Shown: piece by piece, positions 19,469-29,335 of the stretch
How positions within the stretch are numbered: the first letter of the stretch is position 1
Layout: every line of letters begins with the position of its first letter
Assembly (NCBI GenBank): GCA_016745315.1
Contig: CP066886.1
Location: 1,085,501-1,149,500, forward strand
DNA: 64,000 bases
Direction of reading: 5' to 3'
DNA from: Arthrospira sp. PCC 9108
GTDB lineage: Bacteria; Cyanobacteriota; Cyanobacteriia; Cyanobacteriales; Microcoleaceae
Position numbers and translations under genes: made by a program
Notes under the pieces: model-generated
The model's input: only the letters and a program-made list of their open reading frames with translations
The model's database searches: none
What the model was told of the DNA's origin: nothing

Positions 19469-19900
19469 CTAGGCTGTAGCAAACAGATCTAAAGGAAAAT
19501 GGCCATAAGTACCGTTCACCCCATTTTCCTCTAAAGACTGACAGGAAACCAGTACCCCCCGATACTTTTCTAGGTAGGGGCTAATATGGTAAGACACACT
19601 GCGACCATTAAACTTGATATAGACTGGGCCTTCAATATCGGGAATCTCATCCGAGTTAATCTCAGCGTTGTAACCCAGTTTCGGTAAGTATTCCTTTAAT
19701 GCTGTTATCGCCTCTGTCCGCGAAGATGCACAAATTCCCAGCATTTGATACTCTGACTCATTCGCTAGAAGCACTAACGCTTGGCGCACCCTTACTGGAT
19801 TATCTATAGATGCTGTAGCGGTGATATCCATACAAGTGAACTGTTCTAGGAGTCTTTGGGCTTCAACTACAGTTAAATCAGCAGGCGTTTGAGGAGACAT
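19469..19900 (-). CDS. DUF1824 family protein
   Basis: 143 residues, soluble. It matches my recollection of the cyanobacterial DUF1824 family: N-terminal EAQRLLEQF, the central LGICASSRTEAITALKEYLP and the C-terminal GTYGHFPLDLFA. Function is unknown. It is a single gene with its own spacing on both sides. The next gene upstream (20021-20371) is on the same strand but separated by a likely terminator. Confidence 0.8.
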   Translation of the reverse strand: MSPQTPADLTVVEAQRLLEQFTCMDITATASIDNPVRVRQALVLLANESEYQMLGICASSRTEAITALKEYLPKLGYNAEINSDEIPDIEGPVYIKFNGRSVSYHISPYLEKYRGVLVSCQSLEENGVNGTYGHFPLDLFATA

Positions 19901-19990
19901 TGGGAGTCAGTTTAAAATTAGTTCTATCCTATCCTAGCAAACCTGTCGCGCAAAAAAAAAAGTCCGCTTCCCCTGCCAGACCATAATTTA

Positions 19991-20009
19991 GGGCGGCTAT
20001 ACACCGCCC
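19991..20009 (-). terminator. Putative terminator after the 116-residue gene
   Basis: GGGCGG and CCGCCC arms with a 7-nt loop, beginning 12 nt after the stop of the gene at 20021. It is followed on the minus strand by an A/T-rich TAAATTAT stretch. Confidence 0.5.
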
Positions 20010-20020
20010 TAGTCTGCTGT

Positions 20021-20371
20021 TCAAGCTGGAGTCAACTCGCGTTTTTTACGGCGAAACAGCGTCGAAAACATCAATCCCGATTTTTGAGATGTAGATGGAG
20101 TTTCTGTAGTTTCCTGGTTGGCTTCATTTTCTGCTAAAACCAACATAGAATCAGTAGTCCGCACTACCAGAATACCTTTTGATAGGTCTTCGCGCATCTG
20201 GCGACCAATTTTCCAAGCATGGAATTTGACACCACTCCAACGGGGATTGACCGGATATCCAGAAAACCCGGCTCGTAGGGCAGGGATGCAGAATTCTTCA
20301 ATGGGAGTTGAAACTAATACACCTTCAGTGAGTTGAATGGTTCTGAACTTGGTTTGCTCTTGTTTAACCAT
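20021..20371 (-). CDS. Conserved hypothetical protein, strong ribosome binding site
   Basis: 116 residues, no signal peptide or membrane helix. An N-terminal globular part (TIQLTEGVLVSTPIEEFC, then AWKIGRQMREDL) is followed by an acidic/threonine linker and a basic end FRRKKRELTPA. I do not recognise the family. The ATG is preceded by a near-perfect Shine-Dalgarno sequence AGGAGGTGA, unusually strong for this window, suggesting high translation. It stands alone with a likely terminator downstream. Confidence 0.7.
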   Translation of the reverse strand: MVKQEQTKFRTIQLTEGVLVSTPIEEFCIPALRAGFSGYPVNPRWSGVKFHAWKIGRQMREDLSKGILVVRTTDSMLVLAENEANQETTETPSTSQKSGLMFSTLFRRKKRELTPA

Positions 20372-20853
20372 AATGTCACCTCCTCTAAGTTTTGTATCGA
20401 CTATGTGCAGTTTAGGGTCCGAGATTCTTGAGAGCGATTCTTAAAGGCTGTATCCAGTAACCATACTCGATTACGAGAAACTCTTTCTCGCTCTCTTTAA
20501 TCTCCTTTACTGAGATGCGGTGCGTCGCCACGGGTCTGATTTGTGAGCATCAATGGTCGTCAAAACCAGACGCAGCCTACTTTAGCTGTTCCTTAGTATA
20601 TTCAGCTCAGTGCAGTATATTCAGCACACCTCTAGCATCGGCATTTACTAACTTACCTGATGCTGTACATTACAAGCAATATTTAGCTCACTTGATTTGA
20701 CGGAATCAGTACGGGCGAAAATTTTTTTCCCTTGTGGATCAAATGCCAGCCTTCAACACCAATCCTAACATGAATCGAGACTACCTTCAACCGAGCCTTC
20801 TCTGGTTATCGAAAACCTTGCAGGAGTCAAGAAACTGCGATATCTTAACTTCC
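20372..20853. other. Intergenic region with a degenerate solo hairpin repeat
   Basis: 482 bp without a convincing gene. At 20474-20490 CGAGAAA and TTTCTCG form a short hairpin. At about 20519-20580 a segment starting GGTGCGTC and ending CAGACGCAGCCTAC resembles one diverged unit of the 64-bp hairpin repeat that forms the array at 42040. In-frame starts upstream of 20854 (GTG 20734, ATG 20743, ATG 20770) could lengthen the next gene. Confidence 0.5.
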
Positions 20854-21459
20854 ATGAAACTTAACCGTCTGATTCCAGTGTCTGTTTGGGTCTGGGGTTC
20901 ACTATTTTTGACTCTTGAGACGATCGCCATCTCCAGTCCCCCCCCTAGCAATATACCGGGTTCGTGCCATGACATCAGTTGTGATCAATTGTTCCACACT
21001 TTATCAGAAACTTGGCCGGAGTTTAATCTAACTTGTGAAGGCGATCGCATTTTATCCCTACAGGTGTACGAACATCGTAATCGGGGGCGGCGGGTAGTCC
21101 TGGCTTGTTGGAATCGGGAAGTAGACGACTATGGCGCACGAGAAGGAAGTTCCCTAATTACCCTGCCTTTTCCCGGAGAAGAAAATCGCTTTCTCAGCAG
21201 TTGGCCAGACTCTCAACCATCTGCCGAAGAATTGTTAAATACCTATCCCGAAGAGATTAAAAACATCCGGTTTCAGTGTGCGATCGAAAGCGGGGATATC
21301 AATATTTTAGTTTCCGAACACCGACCCGAAGCCGACCTGCAATGTTACTTCCAGGCTGGGGTCACTTTAGTAGATATCGATGGGGATTATGTATCGGACG
21401 GGGAGAACAGCCGAGGGACGGGAGTCGATCGCATTTTAGGGACTTTTCCCCTCCCTTAA
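20854..21459 (+). CDS. Secreted hypothetical protein
   Basis: 201 residues from ATG 20854, chosen because the protein then begins with a typical signal peptide (MKLNRLIPVSVWVWGSLF, followed by a small-residue region near ISS). Longer in-frame starts exist at 20734, 20743 and 20770. The mature part is acidic with several cysteines (CHDISCDQ, FQCAIESG, LQCYFQAG) that could form disulfides in the periplasm. No recognised domain. The gene converges with the GDSL hydrolase. Confidence 0.6.
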   Translation: MKLNRLIPVSVWVWGSLFLTLETIAISSPPPSNIPGSCHDISCDQLFHTLSETWPEFNLTCEGDRILSLQVYEHRNRGRRVVLACWNREVDDYGAREGSSLITLPFPGEENRFLSSWPDSQPSAEELLNTYPEEIKNIRFQCAIESGDINILVSEHRPEADLQCYFQAGVTLVDIDGDYVSDGENSRGTGVDRILGTFPLP

Positions 21460-21491
21460 CTATCTACAATTGACCGACATATTTTAAGAGT

Positions 21492-22307
21492 TTAGTCAAA
21501 GGTTAAATGCTGGATTTTATCTTCAGGAACCCCTAAACCCCGCAGCAGAATATAGGTCATTATTTGATGTCCGGCGTGGTTAGGGTGGATACCGTCGCGG
21601 GTGAGAATATTTTGCGATCGCCCTCCATAGCGCTGATAAGTCATGATAATATGGCGGAAGGGGGTATGTAGGTCAAGAAACTGTACTTGATTTTGAGCCG
21701 CCACATCTCGCATAGCATTAATATATTCAACCATACGGATATTTTCACGACTATTTAAGTCTTCATAAATAATCGTAGGAGATAGTAGCAAAACCCGAAT
21801 ATTTCTAGCTCTAGCCGCCTTGACCATAGCGCTTAATTTTTGGCGATAGATTTCTAAAGGAGATGGGTCTGTTTCTGATTCCGAAGATTTATGAAAACTT
21901 TGCATCACATCATTAACTCCCACATTAATCACCACTAAATTAGGTCGGTGTAAGAGGACATCCTGATGAAATCTAGCTTCTAGGTCCGTTGATTTATTTC
22001 CCGAAACTCCCGAGGGAATAATCTCAATAGACTCTCCCGGATAAAGAGTATTAAGGTAGCGTCTGAACAACCACACATAACCCCCATATTGTCCTCCCGC
22101 TTGGGTGATACTATCTCCGACCACCACAATTTTGTTAGTGCCGCTGAGGGGACTTTGCTGCTGTTCAGAATCAGCTTTTATCGGCTCAGGAACAGCCACA
22201 GAAGTCTCTAAACCGATAATAGTGGCAACTACCATCAAAAACGGTAATGCGCCACAGCGTTTGAGCAGGTTTAAAGGTGAGAGAGTACAAATAGATAGCC
22301 TAGACAT
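21492..22307 (-). CDS. SGNH/GDSL-family hydrolase
   Basis: Esterase/lipase superfamily protein of 271 residues. Block I is VVVGDSITQAGG (nucleophile Ser), the oxyanion residues are in the GVSGN and INVGVNDV blocks, and block V is DGIHPNHAGHQ with the catalytic Asp and His. An N-terminal hydrophobic stretch (about residues 12-35) suggests export to the periplasm or outer envelope. The substrate cannot be told from sequence; relatives act on acyl esters and cell-surface glycans. Downstream of the GGDEF gene on the same strand with only a 33-bp gap, so they may share a transcript. Confidence 0.88.
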   Translation of the reverse strand: MSRLSICTLSPLNLLKRCGALPFLMVVATIIGLETSVAVPEPIKADSEQQQSPLSGTNKIVVVGDSITQAGGQYGGYVWLFRRYLNTLYPGESIEIIPSGVSGNKSTDLEARFHQDVLLHRPNLVVINVGVNDVMQSFHKSSESETDPSPLEIYRQKLSAMVKAARARNIRVLLLSPTIIYEDLNSRENIRMVEYINAMRDVAAQNQVQFLDLHTPFRHIIMTYQRYGGRSQNILTRDGIHPNHAGHQIMTYILLRGLGVPEDKIQHLTFD

Positions 22308-22340
22308 TATCTTAATAACAGCACAAAACTAGCCCCTATT

Positions 22341-23849
22341 CTACAATAAGGGTGTACTCTTGGCAGTGTGGGGGAAACAAATTGGGTTGCTATCGTCAAT
22401 TTTTAACAATTCACAACTGGGAGACTCAGCGATAACAGTACAGTTCCGACCCTGATTTTTAGCTTGATAGAGAGCCTCGTCAGCCTGAGCGATTAAACTA
22501 TCTACAGATAACTCAGAATGGGGAATTTTGCAAGCCACCCCCAGACTCACGGTAACATAATCACTACTTTGAGAACCCGGGTGAGGAACACGGAGATTTT
22601 CCACTTGTTTACGGATACGTTCAGCGACTTTGACCGCACCATTGATGGGTGTATTAGGGAGAATAATAGCAAATTCTTCGCCACCATAACGAGCCACCAA
22701 ATCTACTGAACGTTGAATAGCGCCAGAAATGGCTCTAGCTATTTTATGTAAACAATCATCTCCGGCTTGATGTCCGAAGGTATCATTATATGGTTTAAAA
22801 TAATCTACATCACAGAGAATTAAAGCTATGGGTTCTTGTTCTCTACCGCAGCGATGCCAATTATAGGCTAAATATTCATTAAAACGGCGACGGTTAGCCA
22901 CTTGGGTTAAGTCATCATACAGAGCGAGGCGTTGTAATTCTTGGTTAGTTTTTTTAAGGGCAATTCTTGACCTTTCTAGGGCTTCTTCGGACTTTTTGCG
23001 CTCGGTTACATCAGTTTGAATGCCAATAAAATTAGTTAATTCCCCCTGTTCATTTCTCACCGGAGAAATAAACAATTCATTCCAGAACATTGTACCATCT
23101 CGGCGATAGTTTTTGAGAATGACGCGGCATTCTTCGGCTTCAGCGATCGCCTGTCGAATATCATCTAGGGCGGGTTGATCTCGTTCGTTTCCCTGAAGAA
23201 ACCTACAGTTAGACCCCAGAATTTCATGGGCTGGATAACCAGTGAGTCTTTCAAACCCAAAATTCACATAAATAATGGGATTGTCGGGCTGATTAGGGTC
23301 AGTAATAACCACGCCATTTTGGGTAGCAGCGATCGCTTTTTCCAAGAGTTTGGAGGTAGCCTCTGCCACCTGGCGATCGTGTAAATATATCTGACTGAGG
23401 CGGATCTGTTCTTGGAGGGATTGATTTTGCAGTTCCAGTTGTTTTTGGAGTTGATAAAGTCGCAGTTGTGTATTAACTCTGATCAGGACTTCTGAGTTAT
23501 GAAAAGGCTTAGTAATATAATCGACACCGCCTACTTGAAAACCCTCCATAATCGAGTCAATATCATTAAGGGCGCTCAAAAAAATAATCGGGATTTTGCT
23601 AGTATTTTCACTACTTTTTAAATGGCGACATAGTTCATAGCCACTCATCCCAGGTATTCGGACATCCAGCAATATTAAATCTGGCAATTTTGCCCCAACG
23701 GAAGTTAGAGCCATCTCAGCATTAAGAGACTGTCTAACATTATAACCGACTTGTCGAAGTAAAGAAGATAAAAGATGGAGATTTTCCGGCTGATCATCAA
23801 CCACCAAAATATCTGCTTTCCAAGTTTGCTCTGGAATACTACTCATCAT
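22341..23849 (-). CDS. Response regulator with PAS and GGDEF domains
   Basis: 502 residues with three modules. Residues ~13-130 are a receiver domain: ILVVDDQPENL with the acidic pocket, phospho-acceptor Asp in LILLDVRIPG, and YITKPF with the conserved Lys. Next is a short coiled coil. Residues ~170-290 are a PAS domain of LOV-like pattern with its PAC part; it contains GSNCRFLQG, the motif in which the Cys of LOV photoreceptors forms the flavin adduct. The last part, ~315-480, is a diguanylate cyclase with an intact YGGEEFA active site. It likely makes c-di-GMP in response to phosphorylation and possibly blue light. The I-site RxxD is not obvious. Confidence 0.93.
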   Translation of the reverse strand: MMSSIPEQTWKADILVVDDQPENLHLLSSLLRQVGYNVRQSLNAEMALTSVGAKLPDLILLDVRIPGMSGYELCRHLKSSENTSKIPIIFLSALNDIDSIMEGFQVGGVDYITKPFHNSEVLIRVNTQLRLYQLQKQLELQNQSLQEQIRLSQIYLHDRQVAEATSKLLEKAIAATQNGVVITDPNQPDNPIIYVNFGFERLTGYPAHEILGSNCRFLQGNERDQPALDDIRQAIAEAEECRVILKNYRRDGTMFWNELFISPVRNEQGELTNFIGIQTDVTERKKSEEALERSRIALKKTNQELQRLALYDDLTQVANRRRFNEYLAYNWHRCGREQEPIALILCDVDYFKPYNDTFGHQAGDDCLHKIARAISGAIQRSVDLVARYGGEEFAIILPNTPINGAVKVAERIRKQVENLRVPHPGSQSSDYVTVSLGVACKIPHSELSVDSLIAQADEALYQAKNQGRNCTVIAESPSCELLKIDDSNPICFPHTAKSTPLL

Positions 23850-23904
23850 ATTTAGAGAGTGAAGTCAGGTAGTTCATCCATAACAGAGAATACCCACGCT
23901 ACGG

Positions 23905-25302
23905 CTAATTTGATGCCTCCAACCCTAATTTCATCCATAGTTCGTCCTTAATACGACTCAAAATAGAGGCCCCATCTAATGATAACAGAATCCGCCTCAC
24001 TGCTGCTTTAGGCTTATCTTCTCCCCAGGAAGCCCCATTAGCCAGATAGGTAGTTGTCACCTGACCAATGCCGTAAGTAGAGACCCCCGCCACCGCCGCC
24101 TGAGTAAAAGCAACAGACAAATAGGGAGCGAGGGTAGCGCCTCCGGTAGCAGGGGCTGTGAGTCCCAGAAAGCCTTTAAGGGAACTCAGGCCCAAATTAG
24201 TAATCAGTTCACTGGCTCCAATACCCCCCATACCGAGGGCAATTTTCCGGAGTAAATCTAAAGCTCCCCGTTGGGTCATAGGGATGCCGTAGAGCTTCGA
24301 TAAGGTTAAAATCAGGGTGATATCAATAGCGACCCCACTGAGTAAATCAATAGCGGTGAGGGGATTAAGAGCGATCGCCACTGCCTTAGTAATAGTAGCA
24401 TTCCAGATCACACTATTAGCCTGATCGGCGCGAATTTCTAGTTTCCGCTGCACCACCTGCTCATTGACATCTTCCGCATAGAGCATAGTATTAAGGGCGA
24501 TTAAAGATTTACCCTCCCGGTCTAAGATATCGAGAATCTTTAATTTGAGGTCATTAATTTGAGGTTCCCCTCGGGTCAATTGAGTTTGAAAACGACCATC
24601 AGGGCGGCGCACCGCCGAAGCCACCAAGGGACAGGCCGCTACCATGACAATTTCATCAGGAGAGAGCAATTCCCGCACTCGCTCATCCCTAATTTTTTCA
24701 TAAATAGCTTGGCGATCGCCAGGTGGATATTGATCAATCTTATTAAACACCAAAAGCATTGGTTTTCCGGCATCTCGCAGCCAGGAGAGGGCTTGATATT
24801 CCACCTGGGTGATATCGCCCGCAATCACAAATAGCAATAAATCAGCTTTTTCTGCCACCTGACGCGCCATTTGTTCGCGGGTCTGACCGTCAACCTCATC
24901 AATACCCGGTGTATCAATAAGTTCAACCTGAGAAATACGATAAGACATTGCGCCCGTGAGGTTTTCGCCTTCCACCTGCCAGGGTTTAGCTTCTGTGGTC
25001 CGAGTAATACCATGGGTGGGACCCGTAGCAAATACCGTTTGACCCAATAGGGCATTCAAAATCGAAGATTTCCCACGGCCCACCATACCAAAAACCGCAA
25101 TTTGTATAGAGGTATGCTCTAGTTTATCAAGCATCTGTTGTAAGCCACTGAGATCAGATTCGAGTCCCTGACGTTCTGAGGAGGTCAAGTCGAGATTTTT
25201 CACCAAGTCCCGCAGGACATCTTGAGCATGACGCAGGTTTAACTCAGCCTCAATATCAGCAAAAGTTGAAATAGTATTGTCTAGTTCTTGATCTATGCTC
25301 AT
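23905..25302 (-). CDS. Membrane-associated GTPase (Era/dynamin-like with DUF697 tail)
   Basis: 465 residues from ATG 25302; an in-frame ATG at 25332 adds ten residues. The G domain shows G1 GMVGRGKSS, G3 DTPGIDE and G4 FNKIDQ. The C-terminal half has hydrophobic helices and a glycine/alanine-rich end, the pattern of DUF697-type GTPases common in cyanobacteria and plastids. These are thought to act at membranes, but the target is not known. A 30-residue helical segment precedes the G domain (TSSERQGLESDLSGLQQML). It stands between the GGDEF gene and the RRM gene on the same strand. Confidence 0.85.
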   Translation of the reverse strand: MSIDQELDNTISTFADIEAELNLRHAQDVLRDLVKNLDLTSSERQGLESDLSGLQQMLDKLEHTSIQIAVFGMVGRGKSSILNALLGQTVFATGPTHGITRTTEAKPWQVEGENLTGAMSYRISQVELIDTPGIDEVDGQTREQMARQVAEKADLLLFVIAGDITQVEYQALSWLRDAGKPMLLVFNKIDQYPPGDRQAIYEKIRDERVRELLSPDEIVMVAACPLVASAVRRPDGRFQTQLTRGEPQINDLKLKILDILDREGKSLIALNTMLYAEDVNEQVVQRKLEIRADQANSVIWNATITKAVAIALNPLTAIDLLSGVAIDITLILTLSKLYGIPMTQRGALDLLRKIALGMGGIGASELITNLGLSSLKGFLGLTAPATGGATLAPYLSVAFTQAAVAGVSTYGIGQVTTTYLANGASWGEDKPKAAVRRILLSLDGASILSRIKDELWMKLGLEASN

Positions 25303-25356
25303 CTGAAATAATGGGTAGAAAAACCCAGGCATAAGGACAGCTTAACGATAAAGGAA

Positions 25357-25385
25357 ACGGGTTCTGCTAACTCCGCAAAACCCGT
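25357..25385 (-). terminator. Putative terminator after RRM gene
   Basis: ACGGGTT and AACCCGT arms with a 15-nt loop, 54 nt past the stop of the RRM gene. It is followed on the minus strand by TTTCCTTT. Confidence 0.5.
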
Positions 25386-25439
25386 CTCTCTAATATTGTG
25401 GCTTATTCTGAAGCTGCTAAAAACTGATGTTTATCTTTA

Positions 25440-25721
25440 CTAATAATCCCGATTAAAACCTCCGCGCTGTCTATTGTTGTCTCGGGGTCTGGCTTTATTG
25501 ACTTTCAGAGAACGACCCTTCCATTCCGCCCCGTCGAGGGCATTTATGGCGACTTTCTCCTCATCTTCACTAGACATTTCCACAAAGCCAAAGCCCCTAG
25601 ATCGCCCAGTTTCTCGGTCTGTAGGGATCATTGACCGTTTAACTGTTCCGTATTCAGCAAAAGCTGCGCTTAAATCATCTGGGGTAACGTCATAGGACAA
25701 GTTACCGACGTATATCGACAT
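25440..25721 (-). CDS. RRM-type RNA-binding protein (Rbp family)
   Basis: 93-residue cyanobacterial glycine-tailed RNA-binding protein with a single RRM: RNP2 is IYVGNLSYDV and RNP1 is RGFGFVEMS. The short C-terminal tail is rich in Arg, Asn and Gly (NNRQRGGFNRDY). Members of the family bind mRNA, and many are induced by cold or involved in mRNA localisation to thylakoid membranes. The 218-bp upstream gap gives room for a long leader as seen in cold-regulated rbp genes, but I cannot show regulation. Confidence 0.93.
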   Translation of the reverse strand: MSIYVGNLSYDVTPDDLSAAFAEYGTVKRSMIPTDRETGRSRGFGFVEMSSEDEEKVAINALDGAEWKGRSLKVNKARPRDNNRQRGGFNRDY

Positions 25722-25939
25722 GGAATGACTCCAACATTAACACGCTTGACATAACTCAGTTTCGGAGCAATACCTGCCGACACAGAATAGGCAGAATCTG
25801 TAACTAGATCTGTAACCGATTGGGAAGTACAGAACCGAAGCTGACTCACGCAGACAATTCTATCACAAAATTCCTGATCGACAACAATGATTTTGATCAC
25901 TATGCGATCGCCTTTTCTTCCCCCTCTTCTTTGATTCCC

Positions 25940-27232
25940 CTAGCGAATAAAGGACAGGTCAACTTTGCCAAAATTGGTAGTCAAAGCCACATTCAAGTTT
26001 TCCAGAACCTTCACCAGCCACTGTAGCCCTTGGGTAGAGGATGATTCATAATGGTTGAACAGCACCGAGAACCGTTTTTCTAAGGAAGGCTTAACCTGAC
26101 GACACAGCAGTACAATTTTCAGTAACAAGCTGACCATAAAGGTCGGACCAATATTGGCGATCAGATCGATAAACACGAAATGCTGAGGTTTTTGGGGACT
26201 CTCTACCACCAGGTAGTTTAACAGTTGAGAACAGGTTCTCAACATCAGGAACTCATTAAAAGGTTGCTCATCACTTTGGGGGATAGTATTTTGTAACTGC
26301 TTATACAGTTTTTCGTAAAATTGTCTATTCAGGTAACTGGACTTAAAAGGGTTGTCACTGAGGTATTCATACAAATCGGATTTAAAGTCCCTAAAGGTTT
26401 GGTGATCATTGGTATGGGAGATAAACCTATGGGCTAAGTCTCGATAAGTATTGGACCCTTGCACTTTACCCACAAATTACTGTAGAGCAAAAAATAGCTC
26501 CTCGTTGCTCAGGAGTGTCGGGTTAGTCGCAGCAAGCGTGGCGGTAGTGGTCAGTTCTTGTGGTTTCGTAGATCGGGCGTTTTGTCGCATTTGGTACAAG
26601 GCATATTTAGACAATTCCAGTTCAAATTTTTTCTGTTTCTGTAACTTAATTGTCTGAATCATTTGTTGATGTTCGTAGGGACTATCATCGTTAATTAGAC
26701 AATATCGGTATAAGTATGGATAACGGGGAATTAGGGTTCTCAGGGGTTGACTCTCAATCATACTTGGGCTAGATTGTAATGGCTCACACAAAACCTCAGC
26801 AAACCGTTTCATGGTTTGGTACTGGGGGCTGTTTCGGAAGTTGTTAACTAAATAGGATAGTTGCTGAATGTATCGGGACTTGATAGCAGAAGATGCAGTA
26901 TAAACTGACTTTTGGCTATCAAATAGATCAACCAGGCGATAAATACCTTGTCGGCGTTCTGGGTGGGTGTGCCATCTGTTGATCAGAATGTAGCAGCATC
27001 GGTTGATGATAAAATTAAAGTCACCCTCAATGTGTTTCGCCCGTAACAACTTCCGCATCAATTGGACTATCTGATGATTGGGGTAGCCTGTTCCTTGGAT
27101 AAAAAGCAGCCGGAAGCGCTCCAACAGGATATCTGTACTTTGGGTTTCTACCTGCTCTAGCCAGTGATTATATAGTTCCTGTTCTTCGGGGGATGTAGGT
27201 CGATTATGACGATCGCCTGGTATATTATTCAT
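25940..27232 (-). pseudogene. Conserved cyanobacterial protein split by one in-frame TAA
   Basis: Two ORFs, 26477-27232 (251 residues) and 25940-26473 (177 residues), are in the same reading frame. Read through the stop, the junction is ELFFALQ-stop-FVGKVQGSNTYRDL. A single TAA at 26479-26477, one base away from CAA or AAA, therefore separates the halves of what would be a 430-residue soluble, helix-rich protein. Relatives I recall in other cyanobacteria are continuous across this point. The second half could restart at GTG 26473, three codons after the stop, so two separate polypeptides might still be made and associate. A sequencing error is also possible. Function of the family is unknown. 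Confidence 0.75.
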
Positions 27233-27417
27233 TGAACTCAGGGTTGTATAATTGCGATGGCAAACTTTAGAGTGTTAACAAAAGTTGGCAATTTTTGTGA
27301 ATTTCAACCCAAACATTATAATGATTTTGGGCTAAATGCCGCCATGGCAATCTTGACTATAACTCTCGGTTATTGCCAAAATTGCCTCTGGTTACTAATT
27401 CCTATTGATGGGAGTAG

Positions 27418-28836
27418 ATGCGATCAATTATGTCTGAGCTGTTTACCCTGACCCAACTGTTGCAGATTTTAACAATAAATGGGGAAGTATCCTGTGATGC
27501 GTCTGCTAACTTCCCGGTGATTGGTATCACAACTGATACTCGTAACCTCCAACGGGGAGAGGTGTTTGTGGCATTGCCGGGCGATCGCTTTGATGGACAT
27601 GATTTTGTGGCGGCGGCGATCGCTAAAGGAGCCCTTTGTGCGGTGGTTAGTCGGGAATTTGCTGTTTCTCACCCGGAATTTCCCTTAATTCCAGTGGCTG
27701 ATACTTTACAGGCTTATCAGACCCTCGCACGCAGTTGGCGCGATCGCTTTCCTATTCCTGTCATTGGGGTGACGGGTTCCGTGGGAAAAACTACTACTAA
27801 AGAACTGATTTCCGCTGTACTTTCTCATCATGGTAAGGTTCACAAAACCTTCGGTAATTACAACAACGAAATAGGAGTCCCGAAAACTCTCCTAGAATTG
27901 CGCTCTGATCATGATTTTGCTGTCATTGAAATGGCTATGCGCGGACCCGGAGAAATTGCGGATTTAACTCGCATAACCCGTCCTACTGTGGGGGTAATTG
28001 TGAATGTGGGAACTGCTCATATCGGCCGCTTGGGTTCGGAAGATGCGATCGCTCGTGCTAAGTGTGAATTGCTGGCGGAAATGCCGGATACATCAATCGC
28101 TGTGCTTAATCATGATAACCGCCGCCTCATGTCAACAGCCACTCAGGTTTGGGCGGGAACAACTATTACCTATGGTTTGGAGGGGGGAATTTTACAGGGT
28201 GAATTATTAGGACATGAAACTATCCGGGTGGAGGGAATTGATTTACCTTTACCCTTACCAGGGTCTCATAATGCCTCGAATTTTTTGGCGGCTTTGGCGG
28301 TGCTTAGGGCGATCGCTGGTTGGGAGATTTCCGCCGAAGAACTTTATGCACCCATCAGCACTGGCTTATCCCTTCAAATGCCACAAGGACGAGCTAAACG
28401 TTATAGCCTGGCTGATGATATTATGTTGTTAGATGAAACCTATAATGCCGGTTTAGAATCGACTTTGGCGGCGTTAAAATTGTTGGCGGAAACTCCGGGT
28501 AATCGACATATTGCTGTGTTGGGGACTATGAAGGAGTTGGGTGAGCGATCGCTTGAATTTCATCAGCAAGTGGGGGCGGAAACTGAAAGGCTCAATTTGG
28601 ATGGTTTATTTATTTTGGCGGATTTGGCTGAGGCTCAAGCTATGGCTGAGGGGGCTATGGGAGTCGATTTTATTGATATTCAAGACCTCGCTTCCCCCCA
28701 GGCTCATCAGTTGATGATTGATAAGGTTCTCGCATTCCTTAAACCCGGCGATCGGGTTTTGTTTAAAGCCTCTAATTCTGTCGGAATGAACCGCGTTGTA
28801 GAGGGGGTGCGATCGCAATTAATCATCAACCATTGA
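27418..28836 (+). CDS. murF: UDP-N-acetylmuramoyl-tripeptide--D-alanyl-D-alanine ligase
   Basis: Cytoplasmic Mur ligase that adds D-Ala-D-Ala to UDP-MurNAc-tripeptide, the last soluble step of peptidoglycan precursor synthesis. 472 residues. The N-terminal substrate domain contains the DTRNLQRGEVFVAL pattern, the ATPase P-loop is GVTGSVGKTTTKE, NYNNEIGVP is typical of MurF, and the C-terminal domain has LLDETYNAG and LGTMKELG. ATG at 27418 and ATG at 27430 are both possible; a GGGAG lies 3 nt before the first and 15 nt before the second. The last ten codons lie inside a 400-bp sequence that is duplicated 974 bp downstream. Confidence 0.96.
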   Translation: MRSIMSELFTLTQLLQILTINGEVSCDASANFPVIGITTDTRNLQRGEVFVALPGDRFDGHDFVAAAIAKGALCAVVSREFAVSHPEFPLIPVADTLQAYQTLARSWRDRFPIPVIGVTGSVGKTTTKELISAVLSHHGKVHKTFGNYNNEIGVPKTLLELRSDHDFAVIEMAMRGPGEIADLTRITRPTVGVIVNVGTAHIGRLGSEDAIARAKCELLAEMPDTSIAVLNHDNRRLMSTATQVWAGTTITYGLEGGILQGELLGHETIRVEGIDLPLPLPGSHNASNFLAALAVLRAIAGWEISAEELYAPISTGLSLQMPQGRAKRYSLADDIMLLDETYNAGLESTLAALKLLAETPGNRHIAVLGTMKELGERSLEFHQQVGAETERLNLDGLFILADLAEAQAMAEGAMGVDFIDIQDLASPQAHQLMIDKVLAFLKPGDRVLFKASNSVGMNRVVEGVRSQLIINH

Positions 28837-29204
28837 AGATTACCCTATACAGCCCTCCCAGTAACCTTTTCCCCCTTTCGGTTCCCTTACTATTCACAAA
28901 ATGTCGTTTTTGTCAAGGGGGGTAAAAAAAGGCGATCGCCTCTCCACCAAAAACTCGTGCATCGTGATTTTTTATTTGTGCTGGGAGAATAACTTTTTTC
29001 GCGACAGAATCGGGGTTTTAGCCTGTATTTTGGCAAGTAGACATAGTAACCCCTTGGGTGCGATTTATCTGATGGTAGCACAACCCCCATAATCTCGTCA
29101 ACTTTTTGAGAGTAATTTGCGATAAAATCGTAACAATTCTTAACAATCTTGAGAAGATTAAATTTATCTGGCGGTATGAATTAGCAAAAGTTATGTAATG
29201 GGGG
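28805..29204. repeat. Dispersed repeat, copy 1 (overlaps murF 3' end)
   Basis: About 400 bp, nearly identical to 29779-30177 and, over its last ~320 bp, to 39788-40105. It includes the final murF codons. Both strands are open for about 66 codons in each copy, but there is no ribosome binding site or known domain, so I do not call a gene. No clear terminal inverted repeats were found. Confidence 0.9.
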
Positions 29205-29335
29205 GACCAGCGGAGACAGAGATGAGTCAAAATAACTACCGAGGTGCGATCGCTATGATGGGATTGATAGTTCCCACCCTGGCGGAGAACTGCTACCATA
29301 ATAAATGTGTAATTTTCGGCATTTCCTAACCCGCG

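Noticed and set aside
28890..29090. 66-codon ORFs on both strands of the dispersed repeat
   Set aside because: Open on both strands with no ribosome binding site or family; similarity between copies reflects recent DNA duplication.
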